DNA of 64,000 nucleotides from an uncultured Eubacteriales bacterium (GCA_949283575.1 CASDSU010000013.1:149441-213440), one strand, 5' to 3'. Positions 20,029-29,754 are shown, numbered from the stretch's first letter. Notes: generated by a model not told the origin, from the sequence alone. Made by a program: numbers and translations.

Positions 20029-21248
20029 ATGAAATTTTGTTTGGAGAATATTATCCTAATTTTAAATTTGATTTTAGAGAACCGGAAGCGATTATTTATA
20101 TACAAAATTTCTACAAAAATTATCCAAATGGTAAAGAATATTATGGAGATAGATTTGAAAACATAATGAATATGTTAACTGATACAAATTTGAGACAAGA
20201 TAACATAACTCCGGTGATGGTTGTAAATGATTATAAAAAATTTTTTGAAAATTTAAGAGCTTATTATGAAGAAATTGTTGATAAGTATTGGAAGAGATCG
20301 CCTTATTCTAATTTTCCGGTTTACGAAATGGAAAATTGTTTTACTGATATTTGGCTTAGGGCGACACCCCATGATTTTAATAATCCGGAAAGATTTTTAG
20401 AAAAACAAGTTATGCTTGCAAGAGATAGAACTCTTGAAAAATATGATGATGAAGTTTCATTAGGACCAGTTGAAAAATTTGATAATAATATTTTATGCGT
20501 TAAAAATGGATATGCAAGAACTTGGGATGAAGCATTAAGGGAGTTTCAAATAACGATTTATGATAAGGAACATTATGATAATGAAAGAATGGTTTATAAG
20601 CCACAATATTTGTTACCTGTAATAAGATATGGAATATATGAAACCGACGGTAGAAAAGTGTGTTATATTGGTTCTGTTCAAAATACTTTGCGTGTACATC
20701 CACTTGCTTCACATGAAGCTGTAAGAAAAAAGATTGATCGTAGTAAATATTCTGTAAACCAAGGCGTTTCGCAAGAAGACATCGAAGGTATAGAACTAAA
20801 ACAAATAATAGCACTTAGTATATTTTTTAATATTTTAAATAAAGAAGGGATAACTGATTTTGAAGTGCCAGCACTTCCAGTACTTGACTATGATTATCAT
20901 ATAAAAAGAAATGAAAAACTTTTGAGAGACTTTAATAAACGTTGGACTACGGAAGAACAAGCTGAATACCCACTTCGCTATGAAGAAGAAAGAGAGTATT
21001 TAGAAAGTAATTATGGTAAAGAAGATTTAGTTAGTAAAATAAAAACAGAGCGTTTAATGAAGACAATGAGTAGGATGTTACATCATTATCAAAATGGTGA
21101 AGTGACAAGTTATCCCTGGGATGCTGATAGTATGATGCATTTTAGAGTTCCTGTGATAAAAAGCAAGAATGACATAAATGGTAATTTCCTTAAGAAATTA
21201 TATGATGTTGTTGCCGGAAAAAGAGAACGTGAGGATATGGAAATTTAA
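20025..21248 (+). CDS. Protein of unknown function (407 residues)
   Basis: Soluble, charged protein starting MNEILFGEYYPNFKFDF; no membrane segment or recognised motif. It ends 17 bases before uvrC. Initiation probably depends on coupling to the small ORF at 19945, because only that ORF has a good ribosome site. The start at 20025 is preferred to TTG 20013. Composition and codon use match the native genes and there is no in-frame CGG. I do not recognise the family. Confidence 0.75.
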   Translation: MNEILFGEYYPNFKFDFREPEAIIYIQNFYKNYPNGKEYYGDRFENIMNMLTDTNLRQDNITPVMVVNDYKKFFENLRAYYEEIVDKYWKRSPYSNFPVYEMENCFTDIWLRATPHDFNNPERFLEKQVMLARDRTLEKYDDEVSLGPVEKFDNNILCVKNGYARTWDEALREFQITIYDKEHYDNERMVYKPQYLLPVIRYGIYETDGRKVCYIGSVQNTLRVHPLASHEAVRKKIDRSKYSVNQGVSQEDIEGIELKQIIALSIFFNILNKEGITDFEVPALPVLDYDYHIKRNEKLLRDFNKRWTTEEQAEYPLRYEEEREYLESNYGKEDLVSKIKTERLMKTMSRMLHHYQNGEVTSYPWDADSMMHFRVPVIKSKNDINGNFLKKLYDVVAGKREREDMEI

Positions 21249-21265
21249 GCTGGAAAGGAGATTTT

Positions 21266-23074
21266 ATGTTTGATATAAAAGAAGAGCTAAAAAAGCTTCC
21301 AGAAAAACCTGGAGTGTACATAATGAAAGATAAAGACGACAACATTTTGTATGTTGGTAAAGCTGTCGTATTAAAAAATCGAGTTCGACAATATTTTCAA
21401 AAGACTAATAAGACTGCACGAATAGAGAAAATGGTTTCTTTAATCGATCATTTTGAATATCTTGTGGTTGATTCCGAGATGGAAGCACTTATCTTGGAAT
21501 GTAATTTGATAAAGCTTCACAGGCCTAAATATAATGTTTTGCTCAAAGATGACAAAATGTATCCATATATTAAACTTACATTAAACGAGGATTTTCCAAC
21601 ACTTAGAGTTACTCGAAAAAAATTAAATGACGGTGCAAAATATTATGGACCTTATACAAATGCGCTTGCTGTAAAAGATACGGTAGATTTTTTAAATCAA
21701 ACATTCAAACTAAAACATTGTAGAAAAATTTTCAAACCAGATAAAATAGAAACACCATGTCTTAATTACCACATAAAGCGTTGTATGGGCATATGTGCGG
21801 GGTATATTTCAAAAGAAGAATATGCACAAACAATAAAGCAAGTTATGATGTTTTTAGACGGAAAGGTAAACGATGTTTTAAAAGTATTGAAGGCGGATAT
21901 TGCCGAAGTTGCAAAACAAATGAATTATGAAAAAGCTGCGTTACTTCGCGATAAAATGTATAGCATCGAGGCACTTTCAGAAAGACAAAAAATCGATAGT
22001 TATAGTGAACATGATATTGATGTCATAGGTGTTGTAAAAACGTTAAATAAGGCTTCTTTGGAGCTATTTAGAATAAGATATGGAAAGATGATTGCTGGAG
22101 AAAATTTTATTTTCGATGATGTAGAAGATGTTTCAGAAGCAACAATCGTCTCTGATTTCATGAAACAGTTTTATAATGAAGAAAATGTTCCTGGAAAAAT
22201 TATATTTAGGTATGAAATTGAAGATATGGAGCTTATGAAAGAAAGACTTACAATGTTAAATAAAGGAAAATCTGTAGAATTTAAGTTGCCTGTTAGAGGT
22301 GAAAAAGTTCGTTTTGTTGAAATGGCAGAAAAAAATGCACTTATTTCGTTACAAAATAAAACCGATGTAATTCAAAACAAAAATACAATAACGAAAATGA
22401 AAGAACTATTGAATTTAGAAACTTTGCCATTACGTATAGAAAGCTATGATATTTCTAACATTTCAGGAACAGATACTGTTGCCGGAATTGTTGTTTTCGA
22501 GAACGGAAAGCCTAAGAAAAGTGATTATAGAAGACTTAAGATAAAAACAGTTGTTGGACAAAATGATATTATGTGCATGAAAGAAGCTTTAGAGCGCAGA
22601 CTTAAATATTGTATAGGAGAATATGAGAAAAATCCATTTGGAAAAGCTCCAGACTTAATTTTGATGGATGGTGGGATTACACAAGTAAGAATCGCCAAAG
22701 AAGTATTATTTAATCTTAATTTAAGCATCCCAGTTTATGGACTTGTAAAAAATGATAAACATAGAACACGTGGAATTATTGATTCTGATGGAAATGAATT
22801 TGTAATTAAAGACAATGAAATCATTAATTTTGTTACGTTTATTCAAGATGAAGTTCATAAAACTGCAATAGAGTATCATAGAAAATTAAGAGAGAAAAAA
22901 ACAAGTAAATCTATCCTTGATGAAATTGAAGGAATTGGAGAGAAAAGAAAAGCAGCACTTTTAAAACATTTCAAATCGATAAGAAAAATTGCTAATGCAA
23001 GCATTGATGAACTTCTTGATGTTGATGGAATTGATGAAAAAATTGCTAATGCAATTTTTAATGCATTTCATTGA
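21266..23074 (+). CDS. uvrC: UvrABC system protein C
   Basis: Endonuclease subunit of nucleotide excision repair, making both incisions around a lesion marked by UvrAB. 602 residues, normal length. Domains: GIY-YIG nuclease (KPGVYIMKDKDDNILYVGKA, about 13-90), a Cys region (LNYHIKRCMGICAGYI), UVR/UvrB-binding helix pair (about 195-230), RNase H-like C-nuclease (ESYDISNISGTDTVAG, about 395 on; LILMDGG) and two helix-hairpin-helix motifs at the end (IEGIGEKRKAALL, VDGIDEKIANAI). RBS AAAGGAG before ATG 21266. Confidence 0.97.
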   Translation: MFDIKEELKKLPEKPGVYIMKDKDDNILYVGKAVVLKNRVRQYFQKTNKTARIEKMVSLIDHFEYLVVDSEMEALILECNLIKLHRPKYNVLLKDDKMYPYIKLTLNEDFPTLRVTRKKLNDGAKYYGPYTNALAVKDTVDFLNQTFKLKHCRKIFKPDKIETPCLNYHIKRCMGICAGYISKEEYAQTIKQVMMFLDGKVNDVLKVLKADIAEVAKQMNYEKAALLRDKMYSIEALSERQKIDSYSEHDIDVIGVVKTLNKASLELFRIRYGKMIAGENFIFDDVEDVSEATIVSDFMKQFYNEENVPGKIIFRYEIEDMELMKERLTMLNKGKSVEFKLPVRGEKVRFVEMAEKNALISLQNKTDVIQNKNTITKMKELLNLETLPLRIESYDISNISGTDTVAGIVVFENGKPKKSDYRRLKIKTVVGQNDIMCMKEALERRLKYCIGEYEKNPFGKAPDLILMDGGITQVRIAKEVLFNLNLSIPVYGLVKNDKHRTRGIIDSDGNEFVIKDNEIINFVTFIQDEVHKTAIEYHRKLREKKTSKSILDEIEGIGEKRKAALLKHFKSIRKIANASIDELLDVDGIDEKIANAIFNAFH

Positions 23075-23148
23075 CACTAAATGGTTAAAATTTTATAATT
23101 GTAGTGAAGGATTTTAAATAAAAAACAAATGATAGGGGTTGGATTATA

Positions 23149-24714
23149 TTGGCTTATACAGGTGGTGCAAGGCAAGAACAAATTAAGTTCCCAGCTATAT
23201 TAACAAATGAACGTTTAGAAGCAATATATGTAGGATTATTGCTTATAAATCCAAAAGGTATTGGTATGTTTTATTTAGAGGTTGAAGAATGTCAATTTTC
23301 AGTACCTTGGATGTTAGATATATATAAATTAGTTTTGTTCCGTGAAGGTCAATCATATGCTTCTGAGGCTGCAAAGAGAGGATTCTCTTTCCCTAAGATT
23401 ACTGAAAAAACAGAAACATATATGGAGACTTGTAAAAAGTATGCAGTAGAGTCTGGGTATACAATGGAGAATGCGTATTACGAAATTAGAAAACTTTTCT
23501 TGCTTAAGATGAGTTATGCAAATGCTCCAACAAAAACAATTCAAAATAAAGTTGTTGATATAAAAAGATATACAAGATACAACGAGATGGGTATTGATGA
23601 AATCATTAACTCATTAAATCAAATAAGTTTTACAAGTAGCATTCGTGAATCAATTTTAAATGAAGATATTACGCAGTTTTTAATTGAGGGGAATAACAAC
23701 CTTAAAACAGGTTTACCAACACCATTTCCAGCTATGACAAGAACTTTTAAAGGTTTTAGAAAAGGTGAAACAATGTCTTTTGCGATGCCATCCAATGCTG
23801 GTAAGAGTAGGTTTATTACGAATATAATTTCATATCTTGCATATGTATTAAAGAAAAAAGTTTTGCTTATTTCAAATGAGATGACTGAAGATAAAATGAA
23901 ACTTTGTTTAATTACAACTATTGTAAATGTTTCATTTATAAAACCACTTCATGGTCAAATGGATTTACATAAAAGAGAGGCCGAGCTTCTAGGGCTTAAG
24001 TTTAGACCTGATGAAGGTGTAGAAGCTAATCTAGATGACGATGGATTTATTTTGAAAAATGAAGATGAGTCAGATGAAGATTTCGTAAAAAGACTTCAAC
24101 AAATATCATCTGAATTTAATAAAACTTGTGCTGCCACAGACTGGCTTGGCTCACAAAAAGATACAGGAATATTTTTTGTACATACATCTGATCATACAAA
24201 TGATGAACTTAGAAACATCATAATGGATTATTACTACAAAGAAGGAATTGAGTATGTATTTTACGATACACTAAAAACAGATATCGAACATATTGGTAAT
24301 GGTGATGAAATAAAGAAGACAGCTACGATTTTATCTACGCTTGCACAAAGTTTTAATATGTTTATTGGTTCAACATTACAGCTTTTAGATAATTCAACAC
24401 CACCATTAAACATGAGCATAAACGACATCCAAAGTAGTAGAACTGTTAAAGAAGTTTTGGATAATCTATGTCTAATAAAACAAATTAATAATACTACATA
24501 TCATGAATATGAATATGCTGAAGAGGAAGAGTCTACGAATTATCGTGACTTAGAACCACCAGAAACTTTGAATACAAGATATTATGCATGTGTAGTTGAT
24601 AAGAACAGGGCGGGTGCAAAACCTAAGTTATTATTTAAACTAGATTTGGACTACAATACATGGGAAGAAAAAGGGTATGTAAGATTAAAACAAGAAAATA
24701 TGCCGACACAATAA
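23149..24714 (+). CDS. DnaB/RecA-fold ATPase, helicase-like
   Basis: 521 residues. The N-terminal 190 residues are helical and include IYVGLLLINPKGIGMFYLEV, in the style of the DnaB N-domain. The C-terminal part has a RecA-type core: GFRKGETMSFAMPSNAGKS with Walker A at about 212-221, KKVLLISNEM in the DnaB H1a/Walker position, and YVFYDTLKTD as likely Walker B. This matches DnaB-like helicases, but the protein differs from a housekeeping DnaB (for example an insertion of acidic residues at about 285-315). The start is TTG 23149 after TAGGGG. It is near uvrC, perhaps a repair or replication-restart ATPase. The fold is confident, the role unknown. Confidence 0.65.
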   Translation: MAYTGGARQEQIKFPAILTNERLEAIYVGLLLINPKGIGMFYLEVEECQFSVPWMLDIYKLVLFREGQSYASEAAKRGFSFPKITEKTETYMETCKKYAVESGYTMENAYYEIRKLFLLKMSYANAPTKTIQNKVVDIKRYTRYNEMGIDEIINSLNQISFTSSIRESILNEDITQFLIEGNNNLKTGLPTPFPAMTRTFKGFRKGETMSFAMPSNAGKSRFITNIISYLAYVLKKKVLLISNEMTEDKMKLCLITTIVNVSFIKPLHGQMDLHKREAELLGLKFRPDEGVEANLDDDGFILKNEDESDEDFVKRLQQISSEFNKTCAATDWLGSQKDTGIFFVHTSDHTNDELRNIIMDYYYKEGIEYVFYDTLKTDIEHIGNGDEIKKTATILSTLAQSFNMFIGSTLQLLDNSTPPLNMSINDIQSSRTVKEVLDNLCLIKQINNTTYHEYEYAEEEESTNYRDLEPPETLNTRYYACVVDKNRAGAKPKLLFKLDLDYNTWEEKGYVRLKQENMPTQ

Positions 24715-24730
24715 TTTAAGGAGGAAAGAT

Positions 24731-26008
24731 ATGAAAAGAATATTTAGGGTTCTGACTATGAGTCTTATTATGATTATTGGACTTGGAACAGCGAGCTATG
24801 CTCTAGAAACTACTCCAGTTGAATTGATAGAAGTTACAGGTTTAGATTCGCCATATTCTAAGGGGGACATATTAGATACTAATGTTGATATATCAGAAAA
24901 TTCACATTCATTTTTTGAAGAATTAGCTTGGTCAAAAACCGAAAGTGGATTACATAAAGTTACGATAAGAACAAGAGCTTTTTATTATGAATATCATTAT
25001 GATGAGAATACAAAGGTTACTATAAATGGTAATCCTGCACAAGATATAAAAGTTGATGAAGATAATAGATATTATATTACCTTTAGTTATGTATTTTCTA
25101 ATGAAGAGGTTAATTCTAATTTGTCGACTTCATCTAATTTGTTTCATACAATTACAGTAATGTACATGAAAAATGGTAGAATATCTCCAAATCCAATAAG
25201 AGCGCCACATCGTAAAAATATGACGGTTCAAATTATTCCTGATGAGGGATATGAAGTAGAAGATGTTGTAGTAGATGGAGAATCTGTTGGTGCAGTTACA
25301 GAATATACTTTTAAAAGAGTTACAGAGACACATAAAATAAAAGCATATTTCAAACCAATAGAAGGCTACGTTCCTTCAGAAGATGCTGAAGAATCTGGAG
25401 ATGCTGATGTTATAGAACCAATAACTAAAGTTTTTGAATTTGAAGATGTTAATGAAAATGATTGGTATTATGATGAAATACAATACGTATGTAATGCTGG
25501 CATATTTAATGGGATTTCAGAGACAATGTTTGCACCAGAAGAAACAGCTACAAGAGAACAACTTGTTACAGTGTTGTATCGATATGCAAAAAATAAAAGT
25601 ATTGATGTAAGTGTAGGAGAAGATACAAACATATTATCTTATGATGATGCCTTTGATATTTCGGAATATGCAGTAGAGGCGTTTCAGTGGGCGTGTGGAG
25701 CAGGGATAATAAACGGAACAACTATTTCAACGCTTTCTCCAAAAGATCTTGTAACAAGAGAACAATTAGTTACAATATTATATAGATATGCAAAAAATGC
25801 AGGTGTTGATGTAAGCGTAGGAGAAGATACAAACATATTATCTTATGATGATGCGTTTGACATTTCAGAGTATGCAGTAGAAGCATTCCAATGGGCATGT
25901 GGAAGCAAAGTAATAACAGGAAAAACAGTTTCAACACTTGCACCACAAGATTTTGTAACAAGAGCAGAGTATGCTACCATGATTATGAGATTTGACGATT
26001 CTAAGTAG
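24731..26008 (+). CDS. Secreted protein with three C-terminal SLH repeats
   Basis: 425 residues with signal peptide MKRIFRVLTMSLIMIIGLGTASYA, a beta-rich N-terminal domain, a segment like a listeria-type or InlB-like repeat (about 145-210, VQIIPDEGYEVEDVVVDGE), then three SLH modules from about residue 235. Modules two and three are near-identical over roughly 60 residues (VSVGEDTNILSYDDAF repeated at about 296 and 357), including the DNA, so the duplication is recent. SLH domains attach it to the cell-wall polymer. RBS AAGGAGG before ATG 24731. Confidence 0.85.
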   Translation: MKRIFRVLTMSLIMIIGLGTASYALETTPVELIEVTGLDSPYSKGDILDTNVDISENSHSFFEELAWSKTESGLHKVTIRTRAFYYEYHYDENTKVTINGNPAQDIKVDEDNRYYITFSYVFSNEEVNSNLSTSSNLFHTITVMYMKNGRISPNPIRAPHRKNMTVQIIPDEGYEVEDVVVDGESVGAVTEYTFKRVTETHKIKAYFKPIEGYVPSEDAEESGDADVIEPITKVFEFEDVNENDWYYDEIQYVCNAGIFNGISETMFAPEETATREQLVTVLYRYAKNKSIDVSVGEDTNILSYDDAFDISEYAVEAFQWACGAGIINGTTISTLSPKDLVTREQLVTILYRYAKNAGVDVSVGEDTNILSYDDAFDISEYAVEAFQWACGSKVITGKTVSTLAPQDFVTRAEYATMIMRFDDSK

Positions 26009-26024
26009 TATATGTTGATAAAAT

Positions 26025-26597
26025 ATGGAAATAATAAGTGTTATGATGACACTTATTATTTTTTTGTTTATAATTAGTTTCCTAATTGTACTATCTTTGA
26101 TTTATAAAATAAAAGCAAAAGCTAGGATAAACGTTGATGGTGGAAAAATAGATGTAGCTTTTGAAATAATGAATAAAAAATACAATAAATCAAAAGAATT
26201 AAATATTTGGAATTCTTTTTTAGAAAAATTTTTAAAACAAGAGGGTGCGAAAGATATAGAGGTATCTGAAAATCAAGTGGATACATTGATTAAAGAGATT
26301 CACGATGTTGCATCGCTTGTAGATGTGGAAACTCTAAATGCATCTTTTATACTTGGAACACCATTTGTTGTATCAACGATATTATCTAATGTTGTGGCTT
26401 CGACGCTAATTCCAATAGTATATCAAAAACTTTTCAATGGTAGTGGAAAATTAATTTATGAGGTTATTCCGGATTATAATAACTTTAGAATTGAAGGAAA
26501 TATCGAAATATCTTTTTTTATTACATCTTTCCAAATTTTATTAGTATATATTTGGCTAAAAAAGAAAAATAATAAGTATAAAAAAGGAGGAAAATAG
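26025..26597 (+). CDS. DUF2953-like membrane protein, partner of YtfJ
   Basis: 190 residues with N-terminal membrane helix MTLIIFLFIISFLIVLSLI and possibly a second near the C-terminus (FFITSFQILLVYIWL). The middle has VASLVDVETLNASFILGTPF and IEGNIEISFF, fitting DUF2953 proteins, which in spore-formers usually stand beside ytfJ. Here ytfJ follows after its stop codon with no gap. Role in spore development is inferred from this pairing. Confidence 0.65.
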   Translation: MEIISVMMTLIIFLFIISFLIVLSLIYKIKAKARINVDGGKIDVAFEIMNKKYNKSKELNIWNSFLEKFLKQEGAKDIEVSENQVDTLIKEIHDVASLVDVETLNASFILGTPFVVSTILSNVVASTLIPIVYQKLFNGSGKLIYEVIPDYNNFRIEGNIEISFFITSFQILLVYIWLKKKNNKYKKGGK

Positions 26598-27078
26598 ATG
26601 AATAATCATCCAATTGAAGGGCTGATGAATACAGCTATGAACAATTTGCGAGATATGATTGATGTTAACACAATCGTAGGAGAATCAATTGAAACGATTG
26701 ACGGAACTGTGATAATTCCAATATCAAAAGTAAGTTTTGGATTTGTAGCAGGTGGAAGCGAATTTGCAGGAGAAACAGTAGATAATTATCAAAAAGATGG
26801 AATGGATGAAAATATAACATATCGTTTACCATTCGGCGGAGGAAGTGGAGCACGGAGTAAACATAACTCCAGTTGGGTTTATAATAGTAGGTGGTAATGA
26901 AGGAATGAATTGTCCTAAGTTTATACCGGTTGATCATTGCAATGCGCTTGATAAATTATTAGACTATGTTCCAAACATTTTAGAAAAAATAACTCCATGT
27001 AATTCAAAGAAAGATTCAAAAGAATGTAATTGTAATAATGGAGAATGTCACTTTGGGGACGGAGATTTGGAAACTTAA
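26598..27078 (+). CDS. ytfJ: YtfJ/GerW-family sporulation protein, needs +1 shift at CGGA
   Basis: GerW/YtfJ proteins are made in spore-formers and are linked to spore germination. The first frame gives MNNHPIEGLMNTAMNNLRDMI ... IPISKVSFGFVAGGSEF ... PFGGGSGA, all family features, then meets CGG at 26853 and degenerates (RSKHNSSW). One base later the family sequence continues as GVNITPVGFIIV, matching the usual GGGSGAGVSVTPVAF. With the shift the protein is 159 residues, a normal length. It carries an unusual Cys-rich tail (CNSKKDSKECNCNNGECH). RBS AAAGGAGG before ATG. Confidence 0.85.
26853..26856 (+). other. CGGA recoding site 2 (ytfJ)
   Basis: GCA CGG AGT in the incoming frame; GCA, skip C, GGA GTA AAC ATA in the functional frame. 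The glycine restored is the second of the conserved GAG in the family motif. Confidence 0.85.
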
Positions 27079-27084
27079 ATTCGG

Positions 27085-27186
27085 TAGACTCGGGGACGTC
27101 CATTAAAAGTCTAAGGATTATGTCATTTATCAGATGTTACCCAATAGCTAAATTCCTTAGACTTTTAATGGACGTCCCCGAGTCTA
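27085..27186. repeat. TAGACTCGGGGACGTCC element, copy 2
   Basis: Perfect 29-base inverted repeats at 27085-27113 and 27158-27186, with a 44-base interior. It lies between ytfJ and the convergent small membrane protein and is the cleanest copy of the family. Confidence 0.9.
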
Positions 27187-27198
27187 AAAAAGAAAAAA

Positions 27199-27226
27199 AC
27201 CTGGCATTTTTAATGTCAGGTTTTAT
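27199..27226. terminator. Bidirectional hairpin terminator
   Basis: AACCTGGCATT pairs with AATGTCAGGTT with one G-T pair; T-rich on the right and A-rich on the left, so it can end the minus-strand gene 27230-27592 and transcripts from ytfJ. Confidence 0.75.
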
Positions 27227-27229
27227 GTA

Positions 27230-27592
27230 TTATTTTTTCTTTAATACGCTTACGATAGCAACGATAGCTACTACTATAACAATTGCTATAACAGCTGCTA
27301 AAACAGTACCGTTACCGCTTTCTGTCTCTTCAGCGTCTGTTTCGTCTACAGAAACTTCGCCAGAAACGTTTTCAGCAGGTGTAGTTGTTGGTTCTTCTGT
27401 TTCACCAGAAACTTCACCAGAAACAGTTTCTGTATCAACTACTTCTTCGCCAGAACCTTCTGTAACTACTTCAAGAACTTCACCAGAAACAACAGTTTCT
27501 GTAGTAGTTGTATCTTCAGCTTCAGTAGCAAATACGCAAGAGATAGAGAACATCATAACTAAAGAAAGTAACAATGCGATTTTCTTTGCCAT
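27230..27592 (-). CDS. Small secreted, membrane-anchored acidic protein
   Basis: 120 residues: signal peptide MAKKIALLLSLVMMFSISCVFA, a Thr/Glu/Ser-rich acidic linker with repeats of the type VSGEV (about residues 25-90), a C-terminal membrane helix (LAAVIAIVIVVAIVAIVSV) and a KKK end. The layout is like a surface stalk or a sortase-type C-terminus without LPXTG. RBS AGGAGGG lies 12 bases before the ATG at 27592. Function unknown. Confidence 0.75.
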   Translation of the reverse strand: MAKKIALLLSLVMMFSISCVFATEAEDTTTTETVVSGEVLEVVTEGSGEEVVDTETVSGEVSGETEEPTTTPAENVSGEVSVDETDAEETESGNGTVLAAVIAIVIVVAIVAIVSVLKKK

Positions 27593-27765
27593 ATTGAATC
27601 AGCCCTCCTATTAAAATTTGACAATTGTGTTTGAATAACTGTCGTCGTTATTATATAATAATAAACAACCAAATGTCTACATTAAAAAGGAAAAAAAGTG
27701 ATTTTGTTTGTAATAATTTGGAATAAAAGATAACATAATTAATGAAAATGATGAAAGGAATAGAA

Positions 27766-28404
27766 ATGAGACTAAAAAAAGTAAAAAATGCAAAAGAAAT
27801 TGTAGAGAATTCTAAATATTTTGTCGATAATCCAGAAGAAAAAAGTGGGAAGTGGATTGAAATTTTTGGAAATGACAATCCAATACATATAGAAATCGGA
27901 ATGGGAAAAGGCAAGTTTATAATAAATATGGCGAAGAAATATCCCAATATTAACTTTATAGGAATTGAAAAGTATGATAGTGTTTTGGTAAAAGCTGTTA
28001 AACAATTAGATGAACTTGACGGTAATATTCCAAATCTAAAACTTTTATTATACGATGCAGATAATATTTCAGAAGTTTTCTGTAATGAAATTGAACGAAT
28101 TTATTTGAATTTTTCAGATCCATGGCCTAAAAGTAAACATGAGAAAAGAAGACTTACAAGTCAAAACTTCTTGAAAAAGTATGATAACTTATTTGTAAAT
28201 AGAAAAGATATTATTCAAAAAACAGATAATAGAAACTTCTTCGATTTTTCACTTCAAAGTATTGAAGAATATGGATATACGATTGATGAAATTACTTATG
28301 ATTTATACTCGTTAAATGATGAAAATAATGTTCCAACAGAATATGAAGAAAAGTTTAATAGTAGAGGAATAAAAATTAACAGATTAAAAGCTCATAAAGA
28401 TTAA
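27766..28404 (+). CDS. trmB: tRNA (guanine-N7-)-methyltransferase
   Basis: Makes m7G46 in tRNA variable loops using SAM. 212 residues starting MRLKKVKNAKE, the usual TrmB opening. Seen: SAM site HIEIGMGKGKFI (about 44-55), IGIEKYDSVLVKA, and the family signature LNFSDPWPKSKHEKRRL (about 117-133). I chose ATG 27766 over 27742 because AAAGGA lies six bases upstream and the family begins here. Confidence 0.95.
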   Translation: MRLKKVKNAKEIVENSKYFVDNPEEKSGKWIEIFGNDNPIHIEIGMGKGKFIINMAKKYPNINFIGIEKYDSVLVKAVKQLDELDGNIPNLKLLLYDADNISEVFCNEIERIYLNFSDPWPKSKHEKRRLTSQNFLKKYDNLFVNRKDIIQKTDNRNFFDFSLQSIEEYGYTIDEITYDLYSLNDENNVPTEYEEKFNSRGIKINRLKAHKD

Positions 28405-28435
28405 GGTTATTTAACAAAAGAAAGGGATGATTTTT

Positions 28436-29698
28436 TTGGAGAACTTAGATCAAAAGAAACTTAAAATTATAGCAGGAGTAATAGCAACTTTATTAGTATT
28501 AGTTGTTATATTTATAGGAATTACAGCAGAAAAACCGCATGAAGAAGGAGAAGAAATAATTTCTGAAATATATAACAACAATGAGAAAATCGTGCATCAT
28601 AGTGGAGACATTTATTGTTATACAAGTGTTTTTAGAAATAATAGATGGGCGAATGTATTATTAAAACTTCCAGTAGATTTTGCATCAAACTCTTCTAGAA
28701 TGATTATTCAAGAATTTTCAAGTGTTGGAGAGAATATTAAATTAAATTTTGAAAATAATAGAGTCTTTTTTAAGTCTGGATCTAATACATATATGTACAA
28801 TATAATACAAAATAGAATTGATACATTTTGTGAAGGTGAACTTCAATTCTTATATGAACCTAATTCTTTTGTGACACTTTATAATGGTAATCTTTATAAA
28901 GGTAATTATTATCCTGTGACATATTTAACTAAAACGATTAAAAAGCTTGCAGAAGGTAATTTTAAGAAATTAGATGAAGATGAAAATAGAGTATATTATT
29001 CAACATCAACGGGAACAAGTAATACTATTGTTGTTGCGTTAGACAAAACAACTCTAAATATTATTCTTATAGATAATTTTGAAACAAAGAAACAATCTAT
29101 AGAGGATCTTCTAGTTACTGATAATTATGTATATGAATTAATAAGTGATGATTCTGGTAAATTTATACGAAAGGTTTCAAAAAAGGTAAAAGAAGAGAAT
29201 TCTAATATTGAGTTTGAAATATTGCCAATTGAGAAGGCCGAATATATTGAATTTATAGAAGCTGAATATTCGAGACCGTTAAGTTCATCAAGTACGACAA
29301 TGGCAAGAGATGATTTGTATTTTTATATTGGAGATCTTGAAGATAATCCAGATACGTATATGACAGATTATATAATAGTAAATAAAGAAGTGTTTAAATA
29401 CGATGAATCAAAAAATGAAGTTGATTTGTATACGGGTGTGTTTAATGAATTATGGCTGGATAATTATATATTAAAGAGTATAGATTCAAATGTCGATTTG
29501 TATTATAAAGATAAATATATAACTACCATACAAACTAATGTAACAGGAAAAGTTGATTTAAAGATGAATAGCGTTAATATAATTGGAGATTACCTATATT
29601 ATGAATTTATTATTTCTAATGAAACTGACAGTGATATAGTTTTTGCAAGAACTTTGAGACAAGGTGGAGATTCACAAAGAATTAATCTTCCGGAATAA
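28436..29698 (+). CDS. Membrane-anchored protein of unknown function
   Basis: 420 residues: a short cytoplasmic start, one membrane helix (about 12-34, IIAGVIATLLVLVVIFIGI) and a large extracytoplasmic domain of repeated beta strands with Tyr/Asn-rich hairpins, which may be a propeller (DUF5050-like in general appearance). The likely start is TTG 28436, 8 bases after GAAAGGG, in the same spacing as the pilin gene at 7751; ATG 28427 would overlap the ribosome site. It converges with a PQQ-type propeller gene. Function not recognised. Confidence 0.65.
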   Translation: MENLDQKKLKIIAGVIATLLVLVVIFIGITAEKPHEEGEEIISEIYNNNEKIVHHSGDIYCYTSVFRNNRWANVLLKLPVDFASNSSRMIIQEFSSVGENIKLNFENNRVFFKSGSNTYMYNIIQNRIDTFCEGELQFLYEPNSFVTLYNGNLYKGNYYPVTYLTKTIKKLAEGNFKKLDEDENRVYYSTSTGTSNTIVVALDKTTLNIILIDNFETKKQSIEDLLVTDNYVYELISDDSGKFIRKVSKKVKEENSNIEFEILPIEKAEYIEFIEAEYSRPLSSSSTTMARDDLYFYIGDLEDNPDTYMTDYIIVNKEVFKYDESKNEVDLYTGVFNELWLDNYILKSIDSNVDLYYKDKYITTIQTNVTGKVDLKMNSVNIIGDYLYYEFIISNETDSDIVFARTLRQGGDSQRINLPE

Positions 29699-29708
29699 AA
29701 GAAAAAAA

Positions 29709-29743
29709 CAAGAGGGACGATTTTTAAAGCATCGTCCCTCTTG
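29709..29743. terminator. GGGACGATT hairpin, bidirectional terminator
   Basis: CAAGAGGGACGAT (29709-29721) pairs perfectly with ATCGTCCCTCTTG (29731-29743). It belongs to the GGGACG-core hairpin family and lies between two convergent genes. Confidence 0.85.
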
Positions 29744-29754
29744 TCCATTTTGTA

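Noticed and set aside
20013..20030. Frame overlap before the 407-residue gene as a recoding site
   Set aside because: No CGGA; the ATGA overlap fits translational coupling.
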